Below the pieces are notes generated by a model. That model was not told where the DNA came from. It ran no database searches and saw only the letters and a program-made list of their open reading frames with translations. The translations under genes were made by a program, and so were the position numbers. Positions 46,401 to 57,984 of a stretch of DNA of 64,000 nt are shown piece after piece. The stretch is taken from NCBI RefSeq assembly GCF_029867415.1, contig NW_026705154.1, positions 682,001 to 746,000 on the forward strand, in the 5' to 3' direction. How positions within the stretch are numbered: the first letter of the stretch is position 1; every line of letters begins with the position of its first letter. Source of the DNA: Vicia villosa. Taxonomy: Eukaryota; Streptophyta; Magnoliopsida; Fabales; Fabaceae.

Positions 46401-48772
46401 CCGTCTTCATTTTCTAAAGTTTTTGTTTATTTTTAAATTGCTAACAAGGAGATGAAAGACTCATGTAGTGAACAATTGTAATAGAGACAAGATGGAAGAC
46501 AGGTTGTGAAGGATGCATTTTCAGAAACAATGAAAACAATATTTTGTTATTTTCAAAACTTCTTAAAATGCTAGATATGTTTTTTTAAAACCGTAAAAGA
46601 AAATATTGAAGTGATTATTGAATCTATATTCTCTTACGTATATTAGTTGAAGTGAAATTGAAAACAGGAAACATGAATAGCAAAGCATGGAAGTGATCAT
46701 ATTAAAAATTATCAACATGCCACCTAATATCCGGGATAATGATATATGTTACTAAGATAACCTTAACATAACTAGACTTTCCCTGTTAGTGATTGGCGTA
46801 AAATATTGTAGCGAAACATCCAAAAATAAACAACAATAATAACAGTATGTACAATAGGAATGATAGACACAGCATTCAGCATACCTGTTCAATTATAGCA
46901 AAGTAGTGGGAATTGGCCTGCATCAAGGACAAAACAATTTAAAAGTCAAATTTCCATAAATAAATTGGAGACTCCGCCACTAAGCTGCTCCATTAACAGT
47001 TAAGCTTTGATGAGGTTCATATTTACTTCAACAAGAATGAAGCTACATCTGGATTAATAGAATATATACACAACAGATATTGGCTGTAAAGTAAGAATAG
47101 TAAGATCGTCATCATCATATTACCTCATCATTCATCACCCAGCCGCCTCCAACAATTTCTAGCTGCCCGTTTTTCACTAAGTTGATGAATGTTTCCTTCA
47201 TGGCATCTGTGGTACTGGGATCCCTCCACCATCTCTCTAAGTAAGACATCTCTTCCCATATGAACTTCCGGCGAGAGTCCTGTTTATCAATCAGATAGTC
47301 AAAATTCAGAAATCAAGTTACCCTCAAACTTGTGACTTGAAAAAATAAATAAAAAATAAAAAGCTAATGATGAAACTGAAAGGGCTACAATCAATATTTT
47401 CTTCATACCAGTGGAGCTTTTTAATCTTTTATTTAAACATGATTACATTTATAATATGAATAAGAACAATATTTACTTTTGTTGTATAGTTGTAACTACT
47501 TCTGTCATTTCAGGCAATACCTCTGCCGATGCGTGTTAGTGTTCGACACCAATTCGACACTGACACACGTGGTTACATTCAATCAATTTGTTTGCTCAGA
47601 GTAATATTTGAGTCAACACACAGTGACATTTCTAGTGTCCGGATTAGTGCTTCATAGCACATTCACACTTTACATTAATCATACGTCAAACTTAGCTAAC
47701 GAATAACTCACCTATATTAAGTATTAACACAGGGTTTATGACATTTATTTGTATCAAATATATAAACAACTAACTAGTTAATGATAGGTACATTACTAAT
47801 TAACTTTGATGCTTGGTTAACTTAAGTTATGTGATATGTGCGTAAGCTTATCCACAAAATCATGTCATAATTTCATGAAGTCATAGAGAAATCAAAGCCC
47901 CGTGCATGTAGCCATGTAGCACCAACACTTCGATCTTCCTATTGAAGGTGTACTCAGTGTCCAACCACGACAGATGTAGTTTCAATTACTTCTATTTTTT
48001 CTATGTGTCAGTGCCGTGTCGCTATCTGTCTAAGTGCTTCCTAGAACAATCAACAACATTCAGTGTCCAACAACAACAAATGTAGTTACACTCAATTACT
48101 TCTATTTTGTCTACGTGTCAGTCTCGTGTCAGTGTATAAGTGTGCTTCATAGAACAATCAACAACAACAACAACAACAAAAAGCTCCAAAACCCAACAAA
48201 GGAAATTAACAAAATTTCACCTTGCTAAGAGTTTCAACAATGGTATCAAGTATATGTCTAGATTGCCTATCATAATATTCCTCAACAGTAAGCTTCCAAC
48301 CAGGATCATTATGTGAATGAGGAACAACAAAAATCTTCAACTTCTCATTATCCCACTCATTCCCTCTATAAGTAACACCCCAACCTTGCTTCCAAGCACC
48401 ACCATCAACATCCAAAAACTCAATCTTATCATACAAATCCTTTGTGGTTAAATCAACAGTAGCATAACCACCAAAAAGTGCAGTACTTCCGTTACCACTC
48501 TCACCAAAAAGGGGTTTCCTTGTAAAGGATTTTCTGAAGCGAGATGAACGAGTTCTGAAATGGGATGAGATGGGTTTTGGTACACCGTATCGGATAAGAA
48601 TTACAAGGAACAATAACAGAGAAATCAATAACCCAATGAAGAAGAAGTTTGAAAAAATGAAATCTTTTAGCAAAGTTCTTCTTCTACCCTTTCTGGGTAC
48701 CTTTGATTTTGGATTTGAAGATGGTAGAATCGATTGTGCCCAATTTCCTCCACGCCTAGATGAAAAAGGCAT
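43492..48772 (-). CDS. GMII: Golgi alpha-mannosidase II (GH38)
   Basis: Four exons on the minus strand: 48772-48221, 47279-47124, 46917-46885, 46233-43492. GT-AG borders join in phase to 1160 aa, the family's length (about 1170 in Arabidopsis HGL1/GMII). Residues 38-60 form a single hydrophobic segment after a basic N-terminus (KGRRRTLLK), giving a type II Golgi membrane anchor and stem. The catalytic domain follows: HSHNDPGW (152-159) provides zinc ligands, and [11 protein letters not shown] holds the presumed nucleophile Asp270. [11 protein letters not shown] and the C-terminal [16 protein letters not shown] are further GH38 signatures. The enzyme trims two mannoses from GlcNAcMan5GlcNAc2 during complex N-glycan maturation. 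The minus-strand ORF is open for 20 more codons before exon 4, but conserved protein sequence and the acceptor (TATCAG|ATTGC) show these are intronic. Key residues are intact, so function is expected. Confidence 0.95.
47510..47665. repeat. GTGTCGACAC-type repeat fragment in intron 1 of GMII
   Basis: Words GTTCGACACCAATTCGACACTGACAC and CTAGTGTCCGGATTAGTGC resemble the GTGTCG MITE found downstream of the two ABCB genes. Confidence 0.45.
47955..48165. repeat. Tandem duplication of about 105 bp in intron 1 of GMII
   Basis: The first unit runs from CAGTGTCCAACCACGACAGATG to AGAACAATCAACAACATT (about 47952-48060). The second runs from CAGTGTCCAACAACAACAAATG to AGAACAATCAACAACAAC (about 48061-48170). 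They match with about ten differences. Each contains TTACTTCTATTTTNTCTA and GTGTCAGT. Confidence 0.75.
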
Positions 48773-49180
48773 GATCTATGATCTATGATCTATGGTGAAA
48801 TAGCAAAATTGGGTTGAAAAATGAGATTTTTTTTAGGTTAGATAGTAGGGATCTATAGTGATGGAAGAAGGGGAAAACCCATTTAGGGATTTTTGGGAGT
48901 TTGGTGAAGTGAAATCTTCAAAATCAAGTTTTGATGAGTGTGTCACTGTGTTGTGAATATTGAAATTTTGTAGGATTTGGTTGGGGGCTTTGGATTTGTC
49001 AAGGTGAATGGAAAACTTTGTTTAGTTTCCACCAAGACATTGGAAAAGTATGCCACTATGGACAAAAATGTTGTTTTAGCATATCAACGTATAATTAGGG
49101 TTTGATTTTTAGGGAAATAAATATTCAGTCGTTACGCATGGTTCTAATTTGGTACGCGCTTTTTTTATGTAATATATTTA
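48773..49180 (-). promoter_or_regulatory. 5' UTR and promoter region of GMII
   Basis: The interval immediately upstream of the GMII start contains GATCTATGATCTATG repeats next to the ATG. No TATA box was identified with confidence. Confidence 0.4.
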
Positions 49181-49720
49181 ATTTAAATTAAAATTAAATT
49201 TTAAATAAAAAATTTTAGATCATAAATACTATTTTATATATATAAAAATATTTAGATCAATAATAAAAATTTTCTCGTATACAAATATTATTTATGTTTC
49301 TCTGTCATTTAGAAAAATATCTGGATCAATAGTAAATTTTCGTATATACAAATATTTAAATTAATAATAGATTTTTTCCCGTATATCATTTTTAAATCAA
49401 AATTTTGGATCATTAATAGAGTTTTTCCATATACAAATATTTGAATTAATAATAGATTTTTTCCCGTATATCATTTTTAAATCAAAATTTTGGATCATTA
49501 ATAGAGTTTTTCCATATACAAATATTATTACATTTATGTATCGTTTACATAAAAATATTTAGATCAATAATAGTTTTTTTCTCGTATATCTTTTTTGAAT
49601 AAAAATTTTGTGGATCATAAATACCATTATTCGTATCTAAAAATATCTAGATCAATAATAGATTTTATTCCCCTATACAAATATACTTTTTTCGTAGATA
49701 TATAGATTTCTCCTATTTAC
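49180..49720. repeat. Tandem repeat of the same family as in ABCB copy 1 intron 1
   Basis: ATATTTAGATCAATAATA-type words recur near 49249, 49349, 49441, 49557 and 49648, with CCCGTATA and GGATCAATAGTAAATTTTCGTATATA blocks as at 9830-10600. About 80 bp (…ATTTTTTCCCGTATATCATT…AATAGAGTTTTTCCATATAC) is directly duplicated at about 49370-49520. Confidence 0.78.
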
Positions 49721-50162
49721 ATTGATAACATATGTGAAATGACATCAATAACAACTAATTTTTCTAATATTTAACTGTGCAAACATTATTTTAATTGTAT
49801 AAACTTCATTAATGACATATATTAATATAATAATATTTTAAATCATATAAATTAAGGTTAACGATAAGTGACACACATTTTGTATTTTATCCAATGACAC
49901 ACATTTTGAACTATATTTTTATATTCATTTTAATTGAAATAATTTTTTTAACTAAAATTATTATTATTTTGTTAAAAATATTGTATGTTAAAATAAAAAT
50001 TATTTTAAATTATATTTCTTCGTTATTAATATTTAATTACTAAAGTTAATTTTTTTTAAATTAAATATTATTTTAAATGTAAATTAATAATCATTTAAAA
50101 TGATTATAATAATTTTTTATTAAAAACTAATTTATTGAAATATTTTTATTAATAATTTATTA
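49721..50162. other. AT-rich intergenic
   Basis: No recognisable gene or bounded element. Confidence 0.4.
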
Positions 50163-50164
50163 GA

Positions 50165-50206
<42 letters not shown>

Positions 50207-50300
50207 GTATTAAAAAGTGAAAAGTGAAAAATGAAAAAGTGAAAAAGTGAAAAAGTGAAAAGTAAAAGTGAGTTGGAAAGTGAAAAGTGGGTTGGAAAAA
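50163..50300. repeat. (AAT)n microsatellite followed by a GTGAAAA-rich repeat
   Basis: About 12 AAT/ATA repeats end near 50205. The next 95 bp repeat GTGAAAA(AGT) units, ending with two copies of GAGTTGGAAAGTGAAAAGTG-like text. Confidence 0.9.
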
Positions 50301-50619
50301 ACAACAAAAGACATTTTTTGCTCACAAATTATTAATTTAGACTAAGATAACAAAATAGTATTTTTGTGATTTCCATAACAACAAATTTTCTTATATTATA
50401 GATAGCAAAGCAATCAATATAAAAATAAAAAAAAAAAGAGATAAATGGTACATGATACAACAAGTGATGCTAAAAAAACAAACAAGAATCAACAAAAATA
50501 AATGTCATAAGAAAAAATAACTACGCCAACACCAACCTGAATCTATTTAATCATAAAAGCAACACATCATCAGAAAGTGAAAGTTGAAGGAAGTAAACTA
50601 GATTGCATGTAGAAAATAT

Positions 50620-51200
50620 AGGAGGATAGTTGGTCACCCAACACACCCGTAAATTCAAAGGCATACGAGTGGGTCACGCTCCCAGTCACGCAAGGAAAGA
50701 ACATAAATCGGAGCATGAGAATGAACTCACTTCTAAGTCTCACTAATTATCAAATTTACCTAGTGAGTAACTGAGAAACTCTCATGATAAAAAATGATTT
50801 TGTTACGCAATATCCAAATAATCTAGACCACTAAATGCCATATCAAAAGCATACCTTGACCTAATTCTTGGAAGAAAAAAACCTCTAGGATTCATAAGAT
50901 CGACAAGAAAGTGGTAACAGCATCCTCACCCACCTAAGCACCTTGTAACAAATCAACGAGGCGGCCTTACACTTAGTATTAATATATTTGCAAAGGGACC
51001 ACAAAGGAAAATGTGGAGGCAAAGGATATAACATCTCGCCCAAAACATCTCTCTAGATGAGTCACCTTCTCCTCGAATATGTCATCCATTCCTTTGGCAA
51101 CTCACCCAAAGCGTGCGATCCTAGGAGGTGACGTAACCCTATTCCACAATGGTATAAAAGAAGTCTTGAGGAAGTTAATCATGTTATCTTGAATAATATA
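50620..51200 (-). pseudogene. LINE ORF2 C-terminal relic
   Basis: Minus-strand translation near 50880-50800 reads QGMLLIWHLVV, stop, IIWILRNKIIF. This is the conserved G.L.IWH…W.IW..RN..IF motif near the C-terminus of plant LINE ORF2. Upstream minus-strand text (LPPHFPLWSL, then KAASLI) also fits. Stops and frame changes show decay. Confidence 0.5.
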
Positions 51201-52227
51201 GGATTAACTACTCACTCCCATTTTTTTTAAAGGTGGTTATTATTCTCAAGGGGCCTAGGATCCAGGCCTAATACTCTTATAAATACTTCAACCCTGAAGC
51301 TAAAAGAACGATTGAATATTCACATAAATAGATACACAGAGCTTTTCACCTTAGTACGTGAGTTAGCTATAAACTCTACGGCAAACCCTAGAGCATCTAA
51401 CAACCATTAATCATTAGGGGTTGTCAAGTATTATATGTTTCCATCATTAACATCTCTGAAAATTCCAGGAGGAACAAATTCTCTGGTGTTAAGTAAGTTG
51501 TATGCCAAAAAATTAACTCGGGCAATCATCTGGCTCATAGTCATAATGCATTGTGGTTGGTTGTCAGAGTAATGTTGAGAAGAGCTTTAGTATGAGGAGT
51601 GTGAGAGATCTCATAATCAAAGTCCTCAAGATTTGAAGTTCCTGTCTGCTAAGATGCTTGTTGTTAAGGTGAAATTTTTTTACAATTAGAAGCTTATTTT
51701 TCTTCCTAAGGACCATTATGAACCAAGAATCCATCCTAATTTTTTATTTGCATCAAATTGAGATTCCATTTCCCAATTTCAGTGCAACTTTCAATTGACT
51801 CCTCCATTTCTAAATTGAATCCAACATGCATCCAAATTTTTGTAATCAAGTCACTTATGGTAACCACGTGCTTACCTTTCTTTGACATTCTAACATATGT
51901 TAAACTACCCCACTTGCTCACTTTGTCTCATTGTTGTTGGCTAGTAGACAGGTGACATCTTCATTGGTTTCTTACACTTGTCCCAGGTTAAACTTCCTTA
52001 GAATTAGCACGTGTGTAGTCACGTAGTGAATAAGACGGATTTTCATAGTCATAAATCCCATAATAAGAGGGAATTTATGACTTGTTGATGAATTGATTAA
52101 AATATATTGCGAATAATATAAAATATCAAAATTTTCCATAACACTGGAGGCCTCAGAAGTGTAGGGAGAGCCGGAGCAAGGTAAATCACAAATAATAGAA
52201 AAATCCAACATGTAGAGAAATGTGGGT
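51201..52227. other. Repeat-like region, no intact gene
   Basis: Composition is more balanced than neighbouring intergenic DNA. CTCTTATAAATACTTCAACCC (about 51270) looks like an LTR promoter. A 61-codon minus-strand ORF at 51736-51921 has no family I recognise. Confidence 0.35.
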
Positions 52228-53027
52228 TGTAACACCCGTATAATTTTATTATTAATTTAAATTGGAATATTTAATTAATAATTAGAATTATTAGGGATTT
52301 TGAGGAAATAATGAATAAATAATGGTTTAAGGCATTTGGGCCATATGAGGAAATAGTAAAGATGGGGTGTAATTTAGTAAAGCTTTCACTAATCTCAATA
52401 TTATTATTTTCATAAAATAATTGGGAATTGGGAAACAAAGAAAAGAAAGAACGTGAAAGAACAGAAGTGGGAACAAGGAACGTGAAGGAGAACTGTAGAG
52501 GGAGAGACCAAGAACCAAGATTTTATCTGAGGTAAGGGGAGACTCTCCATTTAATCTCTTTTATCGTATTATAGGTGATAGTATGGATTAGGAGTATGGT
52601 TGGATCCGTTGATTCTATATTCTGAAATTGTGTATGTGTTCTTCATTGAAATTTGGACTGTGAATCCCTAATAACTGATAGATTTAGGGTATGATGAATG
52701 AAATTGATTATAGAATCATATACTGTGGTTGTGGATGAATTCGTATGCTGTTTAGATGTGAATCTTTCTGGTTTTTAGACTCAAAATCGTGGATTGGTAT
52801 GAGTAAAAACGAATGGGTTTTGGACTGTTACGAAGTTGCAGGTTCTGGGCAATTTTTCTGGTGTTTCGCGTATGAAACAGTGCCATACGCGTATGGGATG
52901 AGGTCATACGCGTATGAGGGACACTCCCAAGGGGCTATACGCGTATGATACGCAGGTGCCCTGTCCCAGATACCTAGTACTGGTGTTTTGCGTATGAGGA
53001 GCGTATGAGGACGCTCATACGCGTATG
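52228..53027 (+). mobile_element. LTR-like segment truncated by the Ogre insertion
   Basis: It starts with TGTAACACCCGTATAATTTT, an LTR-like 5' end. From about 52869 it carries repeated GCGTATG/CATACGCGTATG palindromes and stops exactly where the Ogre LTR begins (53028). The continuation, if any, would lie beyond the window on the far side of the Ogre element. Lineage unknown. Confidence 0.4.
52869..53027. repeat. Cluster of CATACGCGTATG palindromes
   Basis: Exact CATACGCGTATG at 52884-52895, 52905-52916 and 53016-53027; TATACGCGTATG at 52936-52947. Half-sites GCGTATGA lie at about 52868, 52990 and 53000. CpG-rich context in an otherwise AT-rich region. Confidence 0.9.
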
Positions 53028-54201
53028 TGTCATACCCCAAAATTTGCCCATACATTTTTTTTTTTACACATAAAATCAGAACAAAAGACAAAGCTCCAAA
53101 ACACACTCTCCTATACAAAAGCTCTGAACTAGGGTGTGATTAATTCGATGGAAAATCATTGAATCAATGGCTCAAGGTGGTTCCATAGGGTCACTAACAT
53201 CCCAAAGTATCTCCATATAAAGTTTCAAGTCAAACAGAGCAAATTTAGTCCCTCAAATCCTGATTAGGTCAACAGTCGACTCTCAAGGGCAAAACAGTCA
53301 TTTCAAGTCAATATATAGTCAAAACTCAAGATATTTGGTCAACAACATCCTCATAACCCTAAAATCATCATTTGATCAAGGGTTGATCATGATGATGCAA
53401 GGAAAGATCAGAGAAGTCAAAAGTCAAGAGTTACTATTTTGGGCATGAACTAAAAAAGTCAACCAAACTTTGAAAATTCACCAAATATTCATACTTCATC
53501 AGAAAAATTCCCACCAAAGCTCATTTTGAAGAGAATTCATTCCTCTATCCAATGGTCCAAGAATCAGAGCCCATAGGTCAATGGTTTAAGAGAAATGGCT
53601 TCATACATTATATGTCCTTTTCAAAAGTCAACAGAAAGACATTTTTTTCAAAAGGACATAAAATGAAAATGGAGAATAATTTTGATATGAGACCAAAGAC
53701 ACTGGCTAGAAGACTCTTTAAGGTTTCCAAAAGTCTACAAGCTTGAAAAAATATTGAGATATGGAGAAATGGCGTGGTATACAAGTTCATTTATGGGTAC
53801 AAAGAGGAAAAAGCCTAAAATTCCAAATATTTCTAAATGGGCCCATTTTATTTCCATCCAAACCTCATCTCAGGCCCATGCACGCCCCAAAATATATATT
53901 CTTATATTTTTATTATTTTTATTGGTATTTATGGTTTTTTTATTTATTAAAAACTATAATTTAATCATGAAAATATTAAAAATAAAATATATGATTTGTT
54001 TCTTCAATTATGAGCCAAAGATTCAAGCAAATATTCTCCAAAAGTCAATCAATTTTCGTGCACATAATAATTGGGAAGATATTGGATCATTTAAGCCAAA
54101 TTTGGAAGGATTCCATAACTTATTTCCAATCAAATTTCTCAAACAAGCAATCAAAGATTTAAAAGGATTTGTTCTTGTTTTGTTAACCTAGATTACTCTC
54201 T

Positions 54202-54209
54202 TATATAAA
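54202..54209 (+). promoter_or_regulatory. TATA box of the 5' LTR promoter
   Basis: TATATAAA in CTCTTATATAAACACAAC, about 1.17 kb into the LTR. This implies a U3 of about 1.2 kb and an RNA start near 54230. The same motif is at about 63983 in the 3' LTR. Confidence 0.6.
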
Positions 54210-56034
54210 CACAACTCATAGCAAGCCCTAGGGGACGAATTTTCTGCCTCAAGAACCCTAAATTTCTCTTGAAATTTCAAAGGAAACTCAAACTCGGATT
54301 CCAAGTTGCAAGCCAACTCAAGGTGCTCTAAGCGTTCCAAAACATTCCTGGGGGGTCATTGAAGGGATTCAGATCTATCTCGAAGGCTAACACTCCCTTA
54401 ATCGCCCTCAATTCATCACGGTTTGTCAATACTTACTTTCTTTCGATTTGCACAGTACATGCATCATTCATGGATTTAAACTGTATAAATGTGATTGTAT
54501 GAATATGAGGAATGTTTCTGGAAAGTTTGGTCAAGTTTGAGTGCAGGTATGTGAGTCCGCCATGGATGGATCTCGAAGTTCATAATTAGGGCTTTTTCAT
54601 TCAGCCAAAATTGGACAAAATCAAGGCCATATTTAAGTCCAGTGGCACTGGACGATCCTTTTGAGGGGGTCGCGCCAAATTTCCGCAGCCTTTTGGTCGT
54701 GTTCGCTATTTTGCAGGTGTAGAAGATATCGTGCTTTTACAGCTTTCTTGCGAAAAACGCTGTAAAAAGCTATCTCTGAAAATTTGGTGAAGGAGACGAT
54801 TACGTGTCTCTCCCGGATTGGCCCCTCACGCGCGCGCAAAAATTTTAAAAGGCTGGAGGATTCAGTGCGTGCTAGTCCATGCGTATGTGATGTCCCCTCG
54901 TCCCTGCAGCCGTCAGATCCACCTCCAGGCTCATCCAACGTGCCGAGATTCGCAGGTCCACCAAAGACCACCATACATGTGCCACACACGATTACAAGCT
55001 AAGATTTTTATAATTTTTTTTTATTTTTAATTATGCAACCTTTTATTTTGTCTATTTATATATATATATATATCTTGTTTTTATTTCTTTTTCTTTCTTT
55101 AAACTTATATAAAAACTATAAAAAAATTTATAAAAAATATTTTTATGTATTTATTATTTGTTTATTTTTATTTAAAGTATTTATATTATTATTAAAATAC
55201 TTATATTTATACTAAAATGCATATTTAATTCACCAAAATTCTAAAAATTTCCAAAAAAATATTTTTTGTTCCCGATTAAATTATTTTGTCCCGATTTAAT
55301 TAATTAGGTCGCGAGACCAATAATTAATTAAATCATTTATTTTTAATTTGTACCCTAATCAGGGTTTACGAAGATCATGCCATACACTAAAAATCTTCTT
55401 CTTCTGTGCCTTTTCAGGGTTAGCAATATGGTTGATTCCGGCCGCGCGCCTATTCCGAAACACGAAGTTAAGTACTCTATTTAATTCAATCTAAATTTTT
55501 ATTTGGTTTATTTTAATATTAGGGTTTGTTTCACTCCCTCTCTTTCTGCCTTGTCTTTTCAGGGTTACCCCCGAGGTTTCCTCCGACTCTAACCAACCAT
55601 ATCAGATCAAACCCAAATCAAAGCTAAGTATCATTTATCATTCATTATTAATTTATTTATCTTTTATTTTATTAAGGTTAACCTCGTTTGCCTCCGAACC
55701 GATAATGCACTCACCCCTCTGTTTATTCTGTCTTTTCCAATTGTCAGGGTTTGTCAACTGCCAAAGCTACGAGTATTGGTAACCCTAAACCCTATTTACA
55801 AATTATTACTTGTGTTAAACCTTTTGCCTTTTATTTTTATATCCCGCTGGTTTCAATTCCCCTCTCCTCCGCTGGTTACAATTTCCCTTCCCCATTGTTA
55901 TTGTTATATTATTGTGTGGTTAGTAATCTTAGGGAGTGCAAGCCTTAAACTGAATTAGAATAACTAATTAAAAGATAAATATCTGAATATAATCACGTGA
56001 TTGTTGCACACACGCACCCCTTTGGGTAACCTCT

Positions 56035-56092
56035 CTGTTGCCTTGTTGCCTTGTTGCCTGTTGCCTTGTTGCCTGTTGCCTTGTGTTTTTTG
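56035..56092. repeat. TTGCC-based short tandem repeat in the LTR
   Basis: Alternating GTTGCCTT and GTTGCCT units, about seven in a row. Confidence 0.85.
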
Positions 56093-56612
56093 CAGAATAA
56101 GCCATGTCCCTCGAATACGAGGATACCTCAGCCATGCTGCCTCGATAAATAAAGGTCATACGACCCTAATGATGCTGCCTTCGATACACTATATGACCTC
56201 GACCCTCGGAAGTTGCCTACGGAAAAAGGCTGAGGTATCTTCTGGTTGCCTAACGAAAAATGGCTTATTCTGATCCTTGCCTTAGACTACCTACCCTCCT
56301 ATGGCATGGGACAGTCTTATGGCAAAGGATGCTTCGATGACCCTTCAACCTCCAAATGAAAGGCTTCCTGCCCTCTTATGGCAAGGATAGATCCTTTTAC
56401 TCTGAAAGGCTAAAAGAACATTTTTCATCTAACCAGGTAATTAGCCCTTAATTGCATGCTCTGGTTTAAAAACATCTTTCTACTATTTTCTAAACACTTT
56501 CAAGGCTACGCTCATTTACGAGCTAAAGTCCTTGTTTCTTCATCTTCTATACATTTCTAAACTTTTGGTTTCAAAACGAGCAAAGCAATTAAGAGCCCAT
56601 GGAAAACCATGG

Positions 56613-56645
56613 ATGCAAAGGGTGCCTTACACCTTCCCTTTGCAT
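56613..56645 (+). other. Conserved-looking hairpin near the 3' end of the LTR
   Basis: ATGCAAAGGG (56613-56622) pairs with CCCTTTGCAT (56636-56645), with an inner GGTG/CACC pairing around CCTTA. This sequence is familiar from Ogre-group LTRs. A role in RNA processing or 3' end formation is inference. Confidence 0.6.
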
Positions 56646-56792
56646 AATTACCCCCCGAACCCTATTTTATTTAAAAGGTTTTTCCTGTTCTTTTAGCCTT
56701 TCCGATTTAATTTGGATAAAATAAAAGTCGGTGGCGACTCTTGCTTACCGCGACATTTTCGATCGATAAAAAGTCAGTTCACCGTATTACAG

Positions 56793-56813
56793 AACTGGCG
56801 ACTCTGCTGGGGA
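56793..56813 (+). other. Primer-binding site of the Ogre-type element
   Basis: AACTGGCGACTCTGCTGGGG begins 1 bp after the LTR end and is followed by ACA. It matches the tRNA-Arg type PBS characteristic of Ogre elements. Confidence 0.85.
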
Positions 56814-57984
56814 CACTTTCGAATAAAAGAGGGGTTACCTTAAAGGTTTAGGATTCATTTTAAAATGTTTTCTATTGTTTGCTTTGTTTGTTTTATTTTT
56901 CAGGGGCGTTTTGGGAAAACTGAAGGACGAATCCTATTCCCGGATTCAAGAACACCTAAGATTAGGAGTGGCATAGTCATGGAGACCCCCCTTGTGCATG
57001 CTTGGGGTTGGTCAAAATGAAGTTCACACTTGAGTTAGGCCTCCACTGGTTATTGTGTACCTCTTTTGCATGAGAGAGGTTTATGCATGTATCTTTGGGT
57101 GCGTCGGAGCTCAAGGACCTTTAGTAACCCTTAACCCATCCTAACTTTTAGGAACGTAGTGGGGGGGCTATTCGTGGTGCATGCCAAGTTATGGTCGCTA
57201 CCCGATACTACAGCTCAGATAGGTTTCTTCCTAAAGTATCATTGCGTGGTATGCATGTACCATGTTCGAGGGTGCTTTAGAGGGGGCTGACAATTCTGAG
57301 TCACTTGGTAGAACCCGTTGCTGAAATCTCCTTATCCATAGAAATACCCTTGGGAAGGACACCTGATCAGACCCCATGCAAGCCTTAAGCCAAAAATTGT
57401 GTGACTTGCGTGACTTGCCTGCGTTTACTACTAACCTTCGTTTCCTTGCAGGTTTTGTTAAAATGACTTGTTTGTCCTTACTATCTCATGCTATGTCTAA
57501 TGAACTGCATTCGCATAACATCATGACATCATGACATCATAAGCATAACATGATTTAACTAACCCTTTCAAGGATCCTAGGAATTTAGGGCGCACGATTT
57601 CAGGTACTCTTATCAAGGACTAAATTCCTATCAAGGGGCAAGAGGATTTATTTTCCTCTAGCCACATACATTCCAATTCAAAGACACGAGCGCCTATTAA
57701 GGGGTAAGAGGATTTATTTTCCTCTAGCCATGTACCTTCAAACTAAGAAGTATCCCGAATCGGAGGCTATGACCCACTCGATATGGTGAGCTTGATTCTT
57801 AAAGAAGGACGCTTAAAAATGAAAGCCAAGGTTCTTCAGACGAAGCTGTGACTGATTAAATTCCTAAAGTTGCTAACTAAATTCCTTAAAGATCCTTGAA
57901 AACATTTCATTTGCATTCATAACATTGCATAACAGGTTTCCTATGATGGGTTTCTCATCCTTCCTCGCTGTTTATTTCAGCATC
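56814..57984 (+). other. Leader between PBS and gag
   Basis: No intact ORF. Autonomous Ogres carry an extra ORF1 upstream of gag; I see none here. Direct repeats include AAGAGGATTTATTTTCCTCT, present twice (about 57650 and 57708). Confidence 0.5.

Larger units (their letters stand above)
53028..56791 (+). repeat. 5' LTR of the Ogre-type element (3764 bp)
   Basis: It begins TGTCATACCCC and ends CACCGTATTACA, giving TG…CA ends. The first 1191 bp reappear at 62810-64000. It contains a TATA box at 54202, a GTTGCC short tandem repeat at 56035-56090, and a hairpin near its 3' end. Several small ORFs inside are not conserved coding sequence as far as I can tell. Confidence 0.88.

Noticed and set aside
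52828..53118. 96-aa ORF with repeated SYAYD/PYAYG
   Set aside because: A translation of the CATACGCGTATG palindromes running across the Ogre LTR boundary.
53552..54191. Two ORFs repeated at 63334-63972
   Set aside because: Both copies lie in the U3 part of the two LTRs, so the repetition reflects LTR identity and not a gene pair.
57925..57984. Upstream start for gag at 57925
   Set aside because: The codon there is TTG, not ATG. ATG 57985 gives the family-like N-terminus; ATG 57943 stays possible.
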